A stretch of DNA of 12,145 nt from Chitinophagaceae bacterium (GCA_016719815.1 JADJYK010000026.1:1-12145), one strand, 5' to 3'. Shown: positions 1 to 9,105, numbered from the stretch's first letter. Numbers and translations: made by a program. The notes: generated from the sequence alone by a model not told the origin.

Positions 1-546
1 TGTGTGCCCTGCGAAGGTACAATAATGATGAGAGTAGGCCTCTCACTGACGATGACGGACATAGTCAGTAAACCCCTCAAAGATGCTGGCGAGGCAACGA
101 GCTGGTGTTAAGCGTTTGAGTAAAGCTCATTGGAAACAATGGTGCAGGTAAGTATGCGGGAGATGAATACGGATGAACCGCTGGTTGAAGCTTCGATAGT
201 TGGTAATACGTTGTCAGAAGGGATGAGTTACATGGGATTCCCGAAAAGCATAGCGGCAGTAAACCGGTGCTGGCTATGTGGCAACCGGAGTAAAGGCGGC
301 ATGACCCGGATACAGGCGTTATTGTGCAACAGGGGAGAGCCTGCTGCTGCGGGAAAGAAAACTCAAGGTGGTATCACCATCAAGATGATTATTGATGTAG
401 CGGCAGGCAGTCAGACCAGTTCATAGTAGTGGTGATGTTGTATGAAAGTACAGCGGAGCGAAGGGACTGGCAGTTATGAAGATTGTTGAAAACAGGTACA
501 AGGACTGCAAAGCCCGAGGATACCGTTACAGACAACACGAAAGTTT

Positions 547-1815
547 ATGGTACGATTACCGATTGAGAAACATCAGGTGTGGCAGGCGTACAAACATGTA
601 CGGATGAACAAAGGCACACAGGGTGTGGATGAACAAGACTGGGAAGCGTTTGACCGCAAGCGGTATCACAACCTGTACATTTTATGGAACAGGTTGAGCA
701 GTGGTGCGTATTTTCCCCAACCTGTACGACGGGTACTGATACCCAAAGCAGGCAAAGGAGAAAGGCCACTGGGCATACCCACGGTAAGCGACCGTATTGC
801 ACAGGAAGTGCTGCGAAAGGTACTTGAACCGTATCTGGAGCCGCATTTTCATGCAGACAGTTATGCATATCGTAAAGGCAGGAATGCGCACCAGGCCATT
901 GAAGAATGCAGACACCGCACAGATTACTATAGTTGGGCAGTGGATGTTGACATCAAAGGCTACTTTGACAGTATTCCGCATGCAAAACTGATGCAGGCGG
1001 TAAAGCATTACTGTCCGCAGTTGAAATGGCTGCACACTTACCTGTGGCGTATCCTGAAAGCACCGGTGCAACTGCCCGATGGCAGTATGCAACAGAGTGA
1101 AAAGGGAGTACCGCAGGGCGGTGTTATCAGCCCGCTGTTATCCAATCTGTATCTGCATGTGGTGTTTGACGGATGGATAGGCAGGAACGTAAGAGCAAAG
1201 TTTGCTTTTGAGCGATATGCCGATGACATCATCATTCACACCGTGAGTGAAGCCGCAGCAAAATTTATTCTGAAAAGAATAACGGAGCGGTTCACAAAAT
1301 GCGGATTGGAGCTTCATCCACAGAAAACGAAACTGGTACAAACCGAAAACCGCAGAAGCGGGGTGCAGGATAAAAGCTATGCACAGAGCTTTGAGTTTTT
1401 AGGCCACCAGTTCCGCAAACGCTGGCTGAAAGTGAAGCAAGGTGAAATGAAGTTGTTATACACAGCGGTCATATCACCCCAGGCCAAACAACGGATGTTG
1501 CATCAGTTGAAGTATGCGAAGCTGCACCGGCGCACCGACCGGATAGAACAACTGGCCAGAGACCTGAATGAAAAGGTGCAGGGTTGGGTAAGCTATTTTG
1601 GAAAGTATGCAGGCAGCAGTATGCACAGCATCTATGCACACATTAATCGCAGATTAGTAAAGTGGTGTATGTGGAAGTATCGCAAGTTCAAACGGCAGGC
1701 CATTGGCTGGCTGAAACAAAAGTGGCAGGAGAAACCAATGCTCTTTGTACACTGGCAACAAACCAGATGGTTCTGTTATTACAATCGCAACGTATCAAAA
1801 CAAGTAAGAACATGA
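547..1815 (+). CDS. ltrA: Group II intron reverse transcriptase/maturase
   Basis: This is the intron-encoded protein. It binds the unspliced intron RNA to assist splicing and copies it into DNA during retrohoming. The 422-residue frame is intact. Visible RT blocks are a GVDEQDWEAF region near residues 26-35, LIPKAGKGERPLGIPTVSDR (64-83), the catalytic-Asp block AVDVDIKGYFDS (131-142), GVPQGGVISPLLSNLYLH (187-204), the active-site YADD (224-227), LELHPQKTKLV (254-264) and FEFLGHQF (282-289). A maturase/X domain with GWVSYFGKY (346-354) and HINRRLVKW follows, ending in a Trp-rich tail. No HNH endonuclease motif is visible, so target use probably relies on nicked or replicating DNA. The start ATG lies in domain IV, and no alternative start is needed. 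It is the only long gene in the window without a frameshift. Confidence 0.97.
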   Translation: MVRLPIEKHQVWQAYKHVRMNKGTQGVDEQDWEAFDRKRYHNLYILWNRLSSGAYFPQPVRRVLIPKAGKGERPLGIPTVSDRIAQEVLRKVLEPYLEPHFHADSYAYRKGRNAHQAIEECRHRTDYYSWAVDVDIKGYFDSIPHAKLMQAVKHYCPQLKWLHTYLWRILKAPVQLPDGSMQQSEKGVPQGGVISPLLSNLYLHVVFDGWIGRNVRAKFAFERYADDIIIHTVSEAAAKFILKRITERFTKCGLELHPQKTKLVQTENRRSGVQDKSYAQSFEFLGHQFRKRWLKVKQGEMKLLYTAVISPQAKQRMLHQLKYAKLHRRTDRIEQLARDLNEKVQGWVSYFGKYAGSSMHSIYAHINRRLVKWCMWKYRKFKRQAIGWLKQKWQEKPMLFVHWQQTRWFCYYNRNVSKQVRT

Positions 1816-1820
1816 CTGAA

Positions 1821-1891
1821 GAGCCGTATGACGGGAGATTGTCAAGTACGGTTCTGTGAGGAGCTGGGGGTGAAATCCCCCCGGCTTACTC
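1821..1891 (+). ncRNA. Group II intron domains V and VI
   Basis: Domain V is a textbook 34-nt hairpin at 1821-1854. Its basal stem GAGCCGTA pairs with TACGGTTC, a two-base AG bulge follows, and the distal stem TGACGG pairs with TTGTCA around a GAGA (GNRA) tetraloop. The catalytic AGC is at 1822-1824. Domain VI follows from 1861: GAG pairs with CTC at the base around a G-rich/C-rich stem, and an unpaired A in CTTACTC (1888) is the likely branch-point nucleotide. Domain V begins five bases after the maturase stop codon. Confidence 0.92.
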
Positions 1892-1893
1892 GC

Positions 1894-2260
1894 GGGGGGG
1901 GGGGTTTGGGGGTTTTATATTTTTCCTGCTTCATCAGTTGTTCGACAGTAGGGACAGGGTTGGGATTATCAAGAAGTCTGGCTTCTGTATAAAGCATAAA
2001 ATTGGATTTGAGTGTAATGGTGTCCATACTTCCATCACGAAGAAAAGTAAGCTGTTGGTCGATATGATGCGTTGGTTTCAAGTAATAGTTTCCATGCTTT
2101 GCCCTGATATCTTTATTTCTACGGATAAAATTTGGGTTTTAACAACAACACTTGCTTTTCGGTAAGTATAATCTTTCCAAACAGAACTAATACTGAGCAG
2201 TCCGAAAACCACTCCCAAAACCATGAGTGCTTTACCGATGTAATTAATTGTTTTTGCCAT
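1894..2260 (-). CDS. Small single-pass membrane protein, frameshifted, 3' end cut by the intron
   Basis: Family not recognised. The ATG at 2260-2258 lies 7 bases after the MORN gene stop, so the two are probably one operon. The protein starts MAKTINYIGKALMVLGVVFG and continues hydrophobic to about residue 26, giving one N-terminal transmembrane helix or uncleaved signal anchor. An extracytoplasmic region of about 95 residues follows. As read, the first frame stops at 2080-2078 just after METIT. Adding one T in the run there joins it to a second frame beginning LKPTHHIDQQLTFLRDG. The joined text then shows a near-repeat (METITLKP, later MDTITLKS), which supports one original gene. The C-terminus becomes TPKPPPP as it enters the poly-C/poly-G tract and then intron sequence, so the true 3' end is absent. 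The gene may have been disrupted by the intron, or the junction may be an assembly artefact. Confidence 0.6.
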
Positions 2261-2267
2261 TATTTTG

Positions 2268-3342
2268 TTATTTGCCCACAAACTCGTCCTTCACCCATTT
2301 TCCTTCCTCTATTTTTCCATTGGCATACATCATCTTCCCCTTTCCTTCTCGTCTATTTGTTTGCCATTCACCTTCGTACACATCACCATTCTTATAAAAA
2401 TACGTTCCCTTTCCGCTCCTATATCCTGTAGAAAAATGTCCTTCATATTTCTCTCCCTTCTGCTTGAAAATGTACACACCTTGCCCCATTAAATACCCTT
2501 CTTTCCATTCGCCATCATACGTATCCCCATTACTAAAGACACCTTTTCCCTTTCCGGTATGTTTATTGTTCCTGTATTCACCGGTATAGGTATCTCCATT
2601 GTAATATTTTACATGAAATGGACCATGTCTTCTGCCAAAGACAAAGAAACCTTCTTCTATAGTTCCGTCGGGGTAGGTTAAGCTTCCTTTTCCGTGTGGA
2701 ATGTTTTTGGAGTTTACTTCTCCTTTATAGGTGGCTTTACCATACTTAAAAGAACCTGTTGCTACAATAGGTGTTATTTTATATTCCGATATGATCGTGA
2801 CTAATTTGCCGTTTTCATATATCCCTTCGGTAACTGTCCCATCCTGTTTGATTTGTTTTCCTTTTCCATTTGCCATATCATTGCTAAAAGTTCCCTCATA
2901 AATAGTTCCATTAAGGAAAAACATTTTCCCTTCGCCACTCATTTCCCCATTACTAAAGTTGCCTTCAAAACGTTTGCCGCTTATCCAGTAAATCCCACCT
3001 TTCCCATTTCTTCGGTTATCTTTAAATTGACCAATGTACATATCGCCGTTTGCCATCAATTCTCTTCCATATCCTTCTCTTAGCCCATTTACCCAGTCAC
3101 CTTCATAAATGTCACCTGTTGGATAGTCGATTTTTCCCCAGCCGTGAGGTACTCCGCTGCTATTGACCTCACCGTAATAATTGGCTTTGTCTCCGTTTTT
3201 GAAATTAATTTCTTTTGGTTACTCTTTTGGCAAGAATTTCAGGATCGGTAACATTCTCCTCAAATTGTGTAAATACATCAGTATTACCAATTGTAAAAAT
3301 CAAAAGCAATAATATGCTGCATTTATTAATTAATCGTTTCAT
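2268..3342 (-). CDS. Secreted MORN-repeat protein (one frameshift)
   Basis: MORN repeats are beta-hairpin units of about 23 residues that stack into a rigid solenoid and usually serve as scaffolds or surface-binding modules. At least ten units are visible, with cores such as YEGDWVNGLREGYG, YIGQFKDNRRNGKG, YTGEYRNNKHTGKG, YEGHFSTGYRSGKG and YEGEWQTNRREGKG. The ATG at 3342-3340 gives MKRLINKCSILLLLIFTIG, a Sec-type signal peptide, so export to the periplasm or surface is likely. The full product would be about 358 residues. As read, the signal-peptide frame stops at TAA near 3213-3211. Removing one A from the A-run at 3213-3216 joins it to the MORN frame (EINFKNGDKANYYGEV). A start at the internal TTG near 3059 would remove the signal peptide and the first repeats, so I reject it. 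It is followed directly by the small membrane protein. Confidence 0.9.
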
Positions 3343-3405
3343 GTTTTATTTTAGGTTTTTTGTGTTCAGATTGTCTGTTGTTACAGGTTCGTATTGGCTT
3401 TGCGG

Positions 3406-3591
3406 TAACGGCCAGAGCTTGCTGCTGTGCTGGTATTTTATAATGTCCAGCCCGGAGCCGCTGCCGATTGAAAAACTGAAGATGAAGATAACAACAAAAG
3501 CTGATAGAATTCCGTCAGCTAGATATGGGCTGATAGCGATATGAAGATGAGAATATATTCGTCAGCCAGCATAGCAGCAAACTCCATGTTA
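3406..3591 (-). repeat. Long imperfect palindrome with nested hairpins, attC-like cassette end
   Basis: The outer arms are GAGCTTGCTGCTGTGCTGG (3415-3433) and CCAGCATAGCAGCAAACTC (3566-3584), which pair at 17 of 19 positions. The element is bracketed by TAAC at 3406-3409 and GTTA at 3588-3591. Inside are an AGCTGA...TCAGCT palindrome around GAATTC (3499-3520) and a GGCTGA...TCAGCC stem (3528-3567). A long imperfect palindrome opening with TAAC and closing with GTTA resembles integron attC sites in shape and length. However, the core boxes read ACATAAC and GTTACCG (minus strand) and do not match RYYYAAC/GTTRRRY exactly. Structure is seen; an attC role is inference. Confidence 0.5.
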
Positions 3592-3602
3592 TGTGTTCGC
3601 CC
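3588..3602 (+). repeat. Left inverted end of the restriction island
   Basis: GTTATGTGTTCGCCC reappears inverted, with one gap and one mismatch, as GGGTGACACATAAC at 10870-10883. The nine bases GTTATGTGT/ACACATAAC match perfectly. The pair encloses the whole hsd locus and no other gene. This could be a terminal inverted repeat, or the paired core boxes of an integron-type cassette. Confidence 0.5.
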
Positions 3603-3679
3603 TTCGTCTTGGTAACTTCTTGAAGTGGGCTGTGTCTACCGTGGCAGAGTGTGTCCCGGAAGCGTAGGTCACAAGACAG

Positions 3680-3733
3680 GCTCTTTTGCAAGGTTGGCAT
3701 TGTGCGTCGGCTTTGTGTGCCTTGCAAATGTGC
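3680..3733 (-). repeat. 53-bp palindromic repeat, left copy
   Basis: This copy begins GCTCTTTTGCAAGGTTGGC and ends TGTGCCTTGCAAATGTGC on the + strand. Its internal inverted arms TTTGCAAGG (3685-3693) and CCTTGCAAA (3720-3728) can form a 9-bp stem. A closely matching copy lies in the same orientation at 10749-10801, on the other side of the hsd operon. It sits about 23 bases downstream of the hsdR stop, so it could also act in the 3' UTR. Confidence 0.7.
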
Positions 3734-3755
3734 CTGGCAGTGCATCGGCTAATCT

Positions 3756-6143
3756 TTATGCTGTCGCAAAAACTGCTGTTCTCTTGTCGTACAAGTAAGT
3801 TTGAATCCAATGACATGAATTTTATTGAATTCATGTGCCTAATTCTTTTTTGCATCTGCTATGGCATGATATTTAAAACTAACAGGTCACCAATTTCACT
3901 ATCGTCTAATTCGTCAACACCTTGTTTCACATACTGACTCAAAACGAAGTTTAAAAATTCCTGTTGCTTTGGGTCGTAATTCGACAATTGAACTTTTGCT
4001 TTGTCTGCCCTCATTGAACGTTCAATAATGTCAGCATGAAAAGCAATATAAGCTAACACATCATAAAGGTCGCTGTTCTCTGCATTCAATATCTTTTGAA
4101 ACTCTTGTAGCTGTTGTTTAGCAAATCCCTTTTTCTGTTAGTTCTTCTAAATTTTTTTCTTGTGTCGGGTTTGCTCCAAATGGTTCTTGGTTCATCTTCG
4201 CTTTTGAAAAGTTCCGGTAGTTCCAAATAAAGATTGGCCAAAAAGTATTCTGCAGTTAACGTCCCGGACTCCAAAATGAAGTTAACCATCTTTGGAACTG
4301 GATAACTTTTCCATCAGCCAGTTTTACTTTATCATTCGTCTTGGTGGGTTGTCACAACGGCAATTTTCATAACCGCAGACAGGACAAGGTTCTTCTGGCT
4401 CTTTCAAGCAAATGCAAGGTGTTTGTCCGCAATCTTGCAAGGTTCTTTTTGGTGGCTTTGGAGTTGGTGTTTCAGGTTTCTTCCGGTTCGCCATTCCATT
4501 CTGGGTCGCTGAAAATGATGATGAGCTTTTTAAAAATCATAAATAGTGAAATAATCTTTGTTGTCAAAAAAGTCTTATTCCTCTTCCAATGATTTGTTTA
4601 AACTCAATCATTGAATTTATTGGACGAAGCAATACGATATTTCTTACTTCTGGTGCGTCAACTCCGGTACTCAATTTTTGAGAAGTTGTCAGTATTGTAG
4701 GAATACTTTTTTCGTTATCTTGAAAATCTCTTAAATGCTGTTCGCCTAACTTTCCGTCGTCAGCCGTAACTTTCTGTGACAATAGTTCGGATTTTTAGTA
4801 GTAACTATTTGATTAATCAAACCACGGATTGCCAAAGCATGTAATTGAGTGGCACAAAAAACCAATGTCTTTTCGGTTTGGTTTATCAAGCTCATAAAAA
4901 TCCTTGCCCGATATTCTTCCCGTTCTTTAATCTCAATAATTCGATTTATTTCTGTTTCTGTGTAGCGTCTGCCTTCATAGTCAACACTTCACCTTCTAAA
5001 ACTGTCATCAGATGTAAACAAATATTCGTCAATGGTGGTGTCGGTGTTTTTTACTTTGCAACGGTGTTAAGAAGCCGTCATTGATACCTTCTTTAAGTGA
5101 GTAAGCTTATGAAAACGGGTTCGCCGAAGTATTCGTAAGTGTCATCTGTTTATTGTTCTTTTTGGTGTACAGTTATGAGCAGATGAACAGCTGGACTGAA
5201 ATATTCCATGATGGCTCTCCAACTGCTTTCATCATTAGCACCTCGATGGTACTCGTCAATTATAATAAAATCAAAAAATCTTTTGGATATTCTCCAAGTA
5301 GGTGCTATCATTTGGCCCACTCATGAAGATACAGGAAATGGTAAAAAATATTTCCGTTTTTGGGCACTCTTCCTTTTTCTTAATATCGCTTGGATTGATA
5401 CGAACCAAAGCATCTTCTTCAAATGCAGAAGAAAAAAAGCATTGAAGGCTGGTCCACCAGAATATTCCTGTCGGCTAAAAATAAAATTCTCCGGACTTCT
5501 TTCCCCATCTTTATTGATGTTCCATTTTGAATGAAAAGTTTCCATGCAACTTTGAAAACGATTGCTGTTTCCTGTTCCCGTGGTTAAGGTTAATAATATT
5601 CGTTGCTTGTCTTCTGAAACTGCTTCCAAAACTTTTTGCAATGGCATTTTCCCTGATAGTAACGTGGTTGCCTGTTCCGCTTCTGTCCTCAAATGGAACT
5701 GAAAGTAATTGTCTCTCCAAACTGCAGATTGTGGTAACAATTTATTTTTTCTCCAAAGGTTAACTCCCAAAGCTCTATCTGGTGTGGATAGGAGTTTAGA
5801 TCTCCTTCAACCCTTCACCCATGTCTATTTTATAAATCTGCAAACCCGTTCAAAGTGTATGTGTGAAACGAACCTGTAACTTACCTGCATAGTCCTTTGC
5901 TTGTCCAACTCCTTCGGTGTAGTATTTGTCTCTTACTTTCGCTTCCTATTACTGCAAGATTCGATTTTTTATATTGCAATACATAATCCGCCTTATCTGG
6001 TTTGCTTCGCTGTCCATGTCCGATTAACCGACCTTTGTTGATGGGGGATTTTCTACGAATGCGACTCCTTCAACAACGCCCCAGCCTGCTGCCGCCAAAA
6101 CAGGGTCAATTAGTTCTGCTCTCTTGTTTCCGGTTTCGTTCAT
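3756..6143 (-). CDS. hsdR: Type I restriction enzyme subunit R, HsdR (many frameshifts as read)
   Basis: This is the motor/nuclease subunit. It joins HsdM and HsdS, translocates DNA with ATP and cuts remote from the site. Stitched frames give about 796 residues, the size of EcoEI-type HsdR. In order: start MNETGNKRAELIDPVL (ATG 6143-6141); a PD-(D/E)xK nuclease with ADYVL (Asp near 52), EAKVRDKYY (near 66, after dropping one G) and QAKDYA; Walker A TLTTGTGKT (near 187, one A missing from its A-run); the DExH box as DEYH (5257-5246, near 295); motif V TTSQKLSTGVDAPEVRN; motif VI QIIGRGIR (4596-4573); a cysteine cluster (4431-4355); and a C-terminal helical domain. The end FQTYLYDKRTAVFATA with TAA at 3758-3756 needs one added C. 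It is the last gene of the hsd unit, 28 bases after the OLD gene. Whether the locus is truly broken cannot be decided here, but the indels look like homopolymer errors. Confidence 0.92.
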
Positions 6144-6171
6144 TCTAAGTAATTAGCCATGAAAGCCTAAA

Positions 6172-7932
6172 TCAGTTATTTCTGTATGTCCCGTTGGTAG
6201 TATGGGCATTTAATTCTTCTGTCCCAAGTCTTGTATTAAAGTTAGCCCAACCAGTTTCATTTTTAGGAATCCCACCTAAATGGTCTCCAATTGTTCCTTT
6301 AGTCCAAACATAAATACCCGCTGCAAGGCTTTTGTTTTTAATGAAATAAGATTTGCCTGAATTGCTGCTTCTTGTGCAAAGTAGCCTTGAAAGCATTACT
6401 GCGACATTGCACTTCCTTTATTTGTTGGCCACCCATCATTAGGTTGATTGAATGAGTTGTTGCTATTGAAGCTTAAATGCGCCTTTTATAGTTGCAACAT
6501 CAGAAACCTGACTCTAGTTAAGAAACCTTCTTTTTCTCCTTCTTTTTAAAAGCGTAGTCTAAACAATTGCTTTTGGAATATCCATTGTTTGAAGAACCAA
6601 CATGGCTTTCTTGTCCTCCCGGAACCTCCAATCGAAACTAGAGTAGTTTTATGAAGTCCGGTTGTTTTACCGGTTACTTTTGTATGATTGAAGACAGTAA
6701 TCTATTTTCTGTTGTAGCTTCTGCTAAAATTACACGTTCTGAAAAAAAAGAATATTTGATGAATGACTTATGGAAAATTAATTCCAATTGACTTGGCGTA
6801 GTTGTTACAACAATTGGAATAGCTGTTTTTAAAATTACGTTTATGTTTCCAAGGGTATCATTTTCTAATCAGGCAAAGTATTACCAACATCCTTTGATGT
6901 TATCAGCAAAGGAGAATCGGTTAGAAAAATTACTTGATAACCCTTGTGTTGAAAGTGTTTTTAGGGCATCCTTAAAACCTCAATGGCTGTGGATAAATAT
7001 AATTCAGGCCTATCAATTAAAAGAATAGTGTTTGATGCTTGTTCGCCTGATTCTCTCTTAATATCTGCTAAGTGGCGAACCAAAGCCATTTGAATTGACC
7101 TTTGTGAAACGTGTCCTAGTGCAGCAACAGCTTTGAAGTTAGTTGACCAATCTTAAAATACTTTGATTGTTCCTTTTGAAAAACTTCTTTCAGTTCAGGA
7201 GTTGGGGCATGAACTTTCACCTTCACTCCAGGAAAAAGGATTCAACCTTTCCGTTAACTGCTGTATCAAAAAGCCTTTAATTCTGTTGCCCCTGAAGTTC
7301 CGTCAGCATCAAGTTCCCTTACAATGCCACTAAGCTGTTTGGACTTGCACACTGTAGCTTGCCTGAATAGGCCCGATGATTTCAAAAAGCTAAATCCTTC
7401 CTATTGTAGTCGTATTCTTACTTTTACTCACATCTTCTTCTTGGTATTTTCCATTGCTCCAATGTATTGTTTGAAACGGCTGGAAACAAGGCTTGTGGGA
7501 AGCTTGGCCGAGTCCCGTTGGGTTTGCTCTCCATTCTTGGAGGTTCCAAGATTTGCGGGTCTTTTAGGTCTTCATCAATTTAATTTGGCCAACAGGAACA
7601 TTTGGTTGAGCCTGTATTCTCTTGATATAAAGTGAATCTGTGAAAGCTAAAAATGGTTCAACCGAAGTTCTTTGATTATCCGGAAATTGGTCTAATATGG
7701 CTTGTGAAATACCTGAAAATTTTACCTCCATTTCAACGGCTTGAGTTCTATCATAAAATGCTGTTTCAGCGAAAAGAAGTTTTTCTCCAACAACCATTTA
7801 GCATAAAGCATATTTGATTTCCCAGCATTGTTATATCTGCTAACAAGCGTGTAATGCTGATAACCCAAAAGTCTATTTCAGGTATAGACTTAAAATTTCT
7901 TATTGTTAATTCTGGAAAGTATATGTGCTCAT
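6172..7932 (-). CDS. OLD-family ATPase/TOPRIM nuclease embedded in the hsd operon (frameshifted as read)
   Basis: OLD proteins pair an ABC-like ATPase with a C-terminal TOPRIM nuclease and act in phage defence; genes like this between hsd genes have been termed R-linked ORFs. Stitched frames give about 587 residues, right for a class 1 OLD. Visible parts: YFPELTIRNFKSIPEIDF near the N-terminus, typical of SMC/OLD ATPases; Walker A GYNNAGKSN (7835-7812); EMEVKFSGISQAILDQFP; Walker B LLIDRPELYL (7023-6994), where LLIDEPELYLHP is expected; a switch loop read as TDSPLLITS where THSPLLITS is usual; then a TOPRIM opening RVILAEATTE (around 6736-6708, EGxTE expected), SIGGSG and LDYAFKK. The end is GTEELNAHTTNGTYRNN with TGA at 6174-6172. 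The ATG (7932-7930) overlaps the hsdS stop as ATGA, indicating coupled translation. The ATPase class is firm; OLD over another AAA/TOPRIM protein is likely. Confidence 0.85.
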
Positions 7933-9105
7933 AATTCAGCTTCACAATTCTTTTCAAAGGCTCTTTTTAGTAAGCCTTGTTTTAGATGCTCTAACTTATC
8001 AGGTTTATATTGATATAATGAATCCAGTCTTTCTGCTTCTTCGCTTAGATGTTTCGATTTCTCAACAATCCTTTTGAGTTGGCTCAGATAAGGGATAAGG
8101 TGGTGGGTGAGTTTCAACCAATCTTTTGAAAATTTTTTGTGACCCAATGGCCGCTTTCATGGAAGTTTTCTTCCTTCATCTCTAAATTGTGGTCGGGACA
8201 GAAAAAAGTATAAACTACTCAGGTATGATTTCCCCTGTTGACCTGAAAACAAGATATTCACTTGAACCAAAACCAATTCCATTTTTAGATTTCGAGCAAT
8301 ACCAATTTACCGTTTTCAAGCATGGGTGATTTATAAGCAAACATCATTATTCGCAAACAAGTGTAACTTATTAATCACCTTTTCAATTCTCTTTCTTGAT
8401 TTCCTTTAATTTTGTAATCAAAACCCCAAATCTTCCATCGGCAAGTAACCAAATCAGAGTCAACTAATTTTTTCTTTGCTTCATTTTGGTGGTTTGATTT
8501 CAAAAAGCATTTTTAATAGGTTTCAAATCCCAATCTTCATTGAGTGTTCGAAAAACAAGTTTGCAAAACCTTCTATCAGTTCTTGAGTATTAATTAGATT
8601 GTTTTCAATATTAGCTTTTGCATTATTTATTTTTTTAAATGCTCCATCCAATTCTTAAACTTATTCTTTTTTCTTCTATATCGAAGGCTTAATCAAAGGG
8701 CAGGCAAGAATATCATCTTTGCGTAGGTTGGTTTGTTTTCACCATTGTTGAATGCCAAAAAATGTTCGTGTCGGTTAATTTGATAACTAAATACTTAGTG
8801 TCCTATATTCTTTTCTTCTGATACAGCTTGCTTGGTTTAATGAATATGTATTGTCTTTGTCAATAATAAAACATTTAGCTAAAAAGCTTTGCCATTGGGA
8901 ACATCACTCATTACAAACTACTATGTCGCCTTCATACAGAGAACTATTTACTCATTGGTTCTTTTATATTTAGTACTTAGTCAGATGAAATGAATTTTGA
9001 ATTCACAACAATGTATTTTCCATTTTCATCAATATCTTTCATGAGCTTTGCCATTAAAAAACTCACACGATTGACCTAATGTTGTATATATTCTATTTGA
9101 CCCAT
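7929..9105 (-). CDS. hsdS: Type I restriction enzyme specificity subunit S, HsdS (heavily frameshifted as read)
   Basis: HsdS chooses the bipartite DNA target through two target-recognition domains (TRDs) held apart by coiled coils. Stitched frames give about 392 residues in the expected order. TRD1 contains TLGQSCEFFNG, KDIDENGKYIVVNS, MSDVPNGKA and DNTYSLNQRICSI. The central conserved helix contains ACPLIKPSIEE and ELDGAFKKINNAKANIENN. TRD2 contains PMEDLGFDYKIKGNQ, CLENGKL and NGIGFGSSEYLVFRSTGEII. The distal coiled coil reads KRIVEKSKHLSEEAERLDSL and LEHLKQGLLKRAFE, ending in CEAEL with TGA at 7931-7929. The start ATG (9105-9103) lies inside the last codons of hsdM. The target sequence cannot be predicted from this. 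It has more frame breaks per length than hsdM or hsdR, and no uninterrupted frame longer than about 70 codons survives except at the C-terminus. Confidence 0.87.

Larger units (their letters stand above)
2..1893 (+). mobile_element. Group II intron, near-complete, with internal maturase ORF
   Basis: A self-splicing retroelement. The window opens with a single base and then GTGTG, the usual 5' end of a bacterial group II intron, followed by about 540 bases of structured, stop-rich sequence (domains I-III and the base of IV). The reverse transcriptase ORF sits in domain IV, and domains V and VI close the element. The encoded protein lacks an obvious C-terminal endonuclease domain, which fits the endonuclease-less bacterial classes; I would guess class D or a relative, but have not aligned it. 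The 3' boundary is uncertain. The branch-point A is probably at 1888, yet the expected terminal AY is not found 7-8 bases later, where an 11-G run begins. The 5' exon lies outside the window. The intron is on the + strand, opposite to the genes it abuts. Confidence 0.93.
3343..3755. other. Intergenic region between the MORN gene and hsdR
   Basis: No gene is supported here. From right to left it holds one copy of the 53-bp palindromic repeat (3680-3733), about 80 bases with nothing recognisable, the inverted end GTTATGTGTTCGCCC (3588-3602), a long imperfect palindrome (3406-3591), and about 60 bases upstream of the MORN start that must carry its promoter. I see no clear TTG/TAnnTTTG pair there. 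Confidence 0.6.

Noticed and set aside
130..426. 98-codon + strand frame upstream of the maturase
   Set aside because: It lies in the structured 5' half of the intron ribozyme, where long frames without protein features are common; the text has no domain-like pattern.
682..1092. 136-codon minus-strand frame inside the maturase gene
   Set aside because: It is antisense to clearly conserved reverse transcriptase motifs, so it is a shadow.
3589..3855. 88-codon minus-strand frame through the left 53-bp repeat
   Set aside because: Its first part is the HsdR C-terminus in a shifted frame, and the rest crosses the palindromic repeat and the inverted end; it is Cys/His-rich by chance.
6172..9105. 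An HNH or DUF262-type extra nuclease, or a PrrC/RloC anticodon nuclease, in the hsd locus
   Set aside because: Stitched frames show HsdS coiled-coil and TRD motifs, and an OLD-type Walker A with TOPRIM-like text; no anticodon-nuclease or HNH motif was seen.
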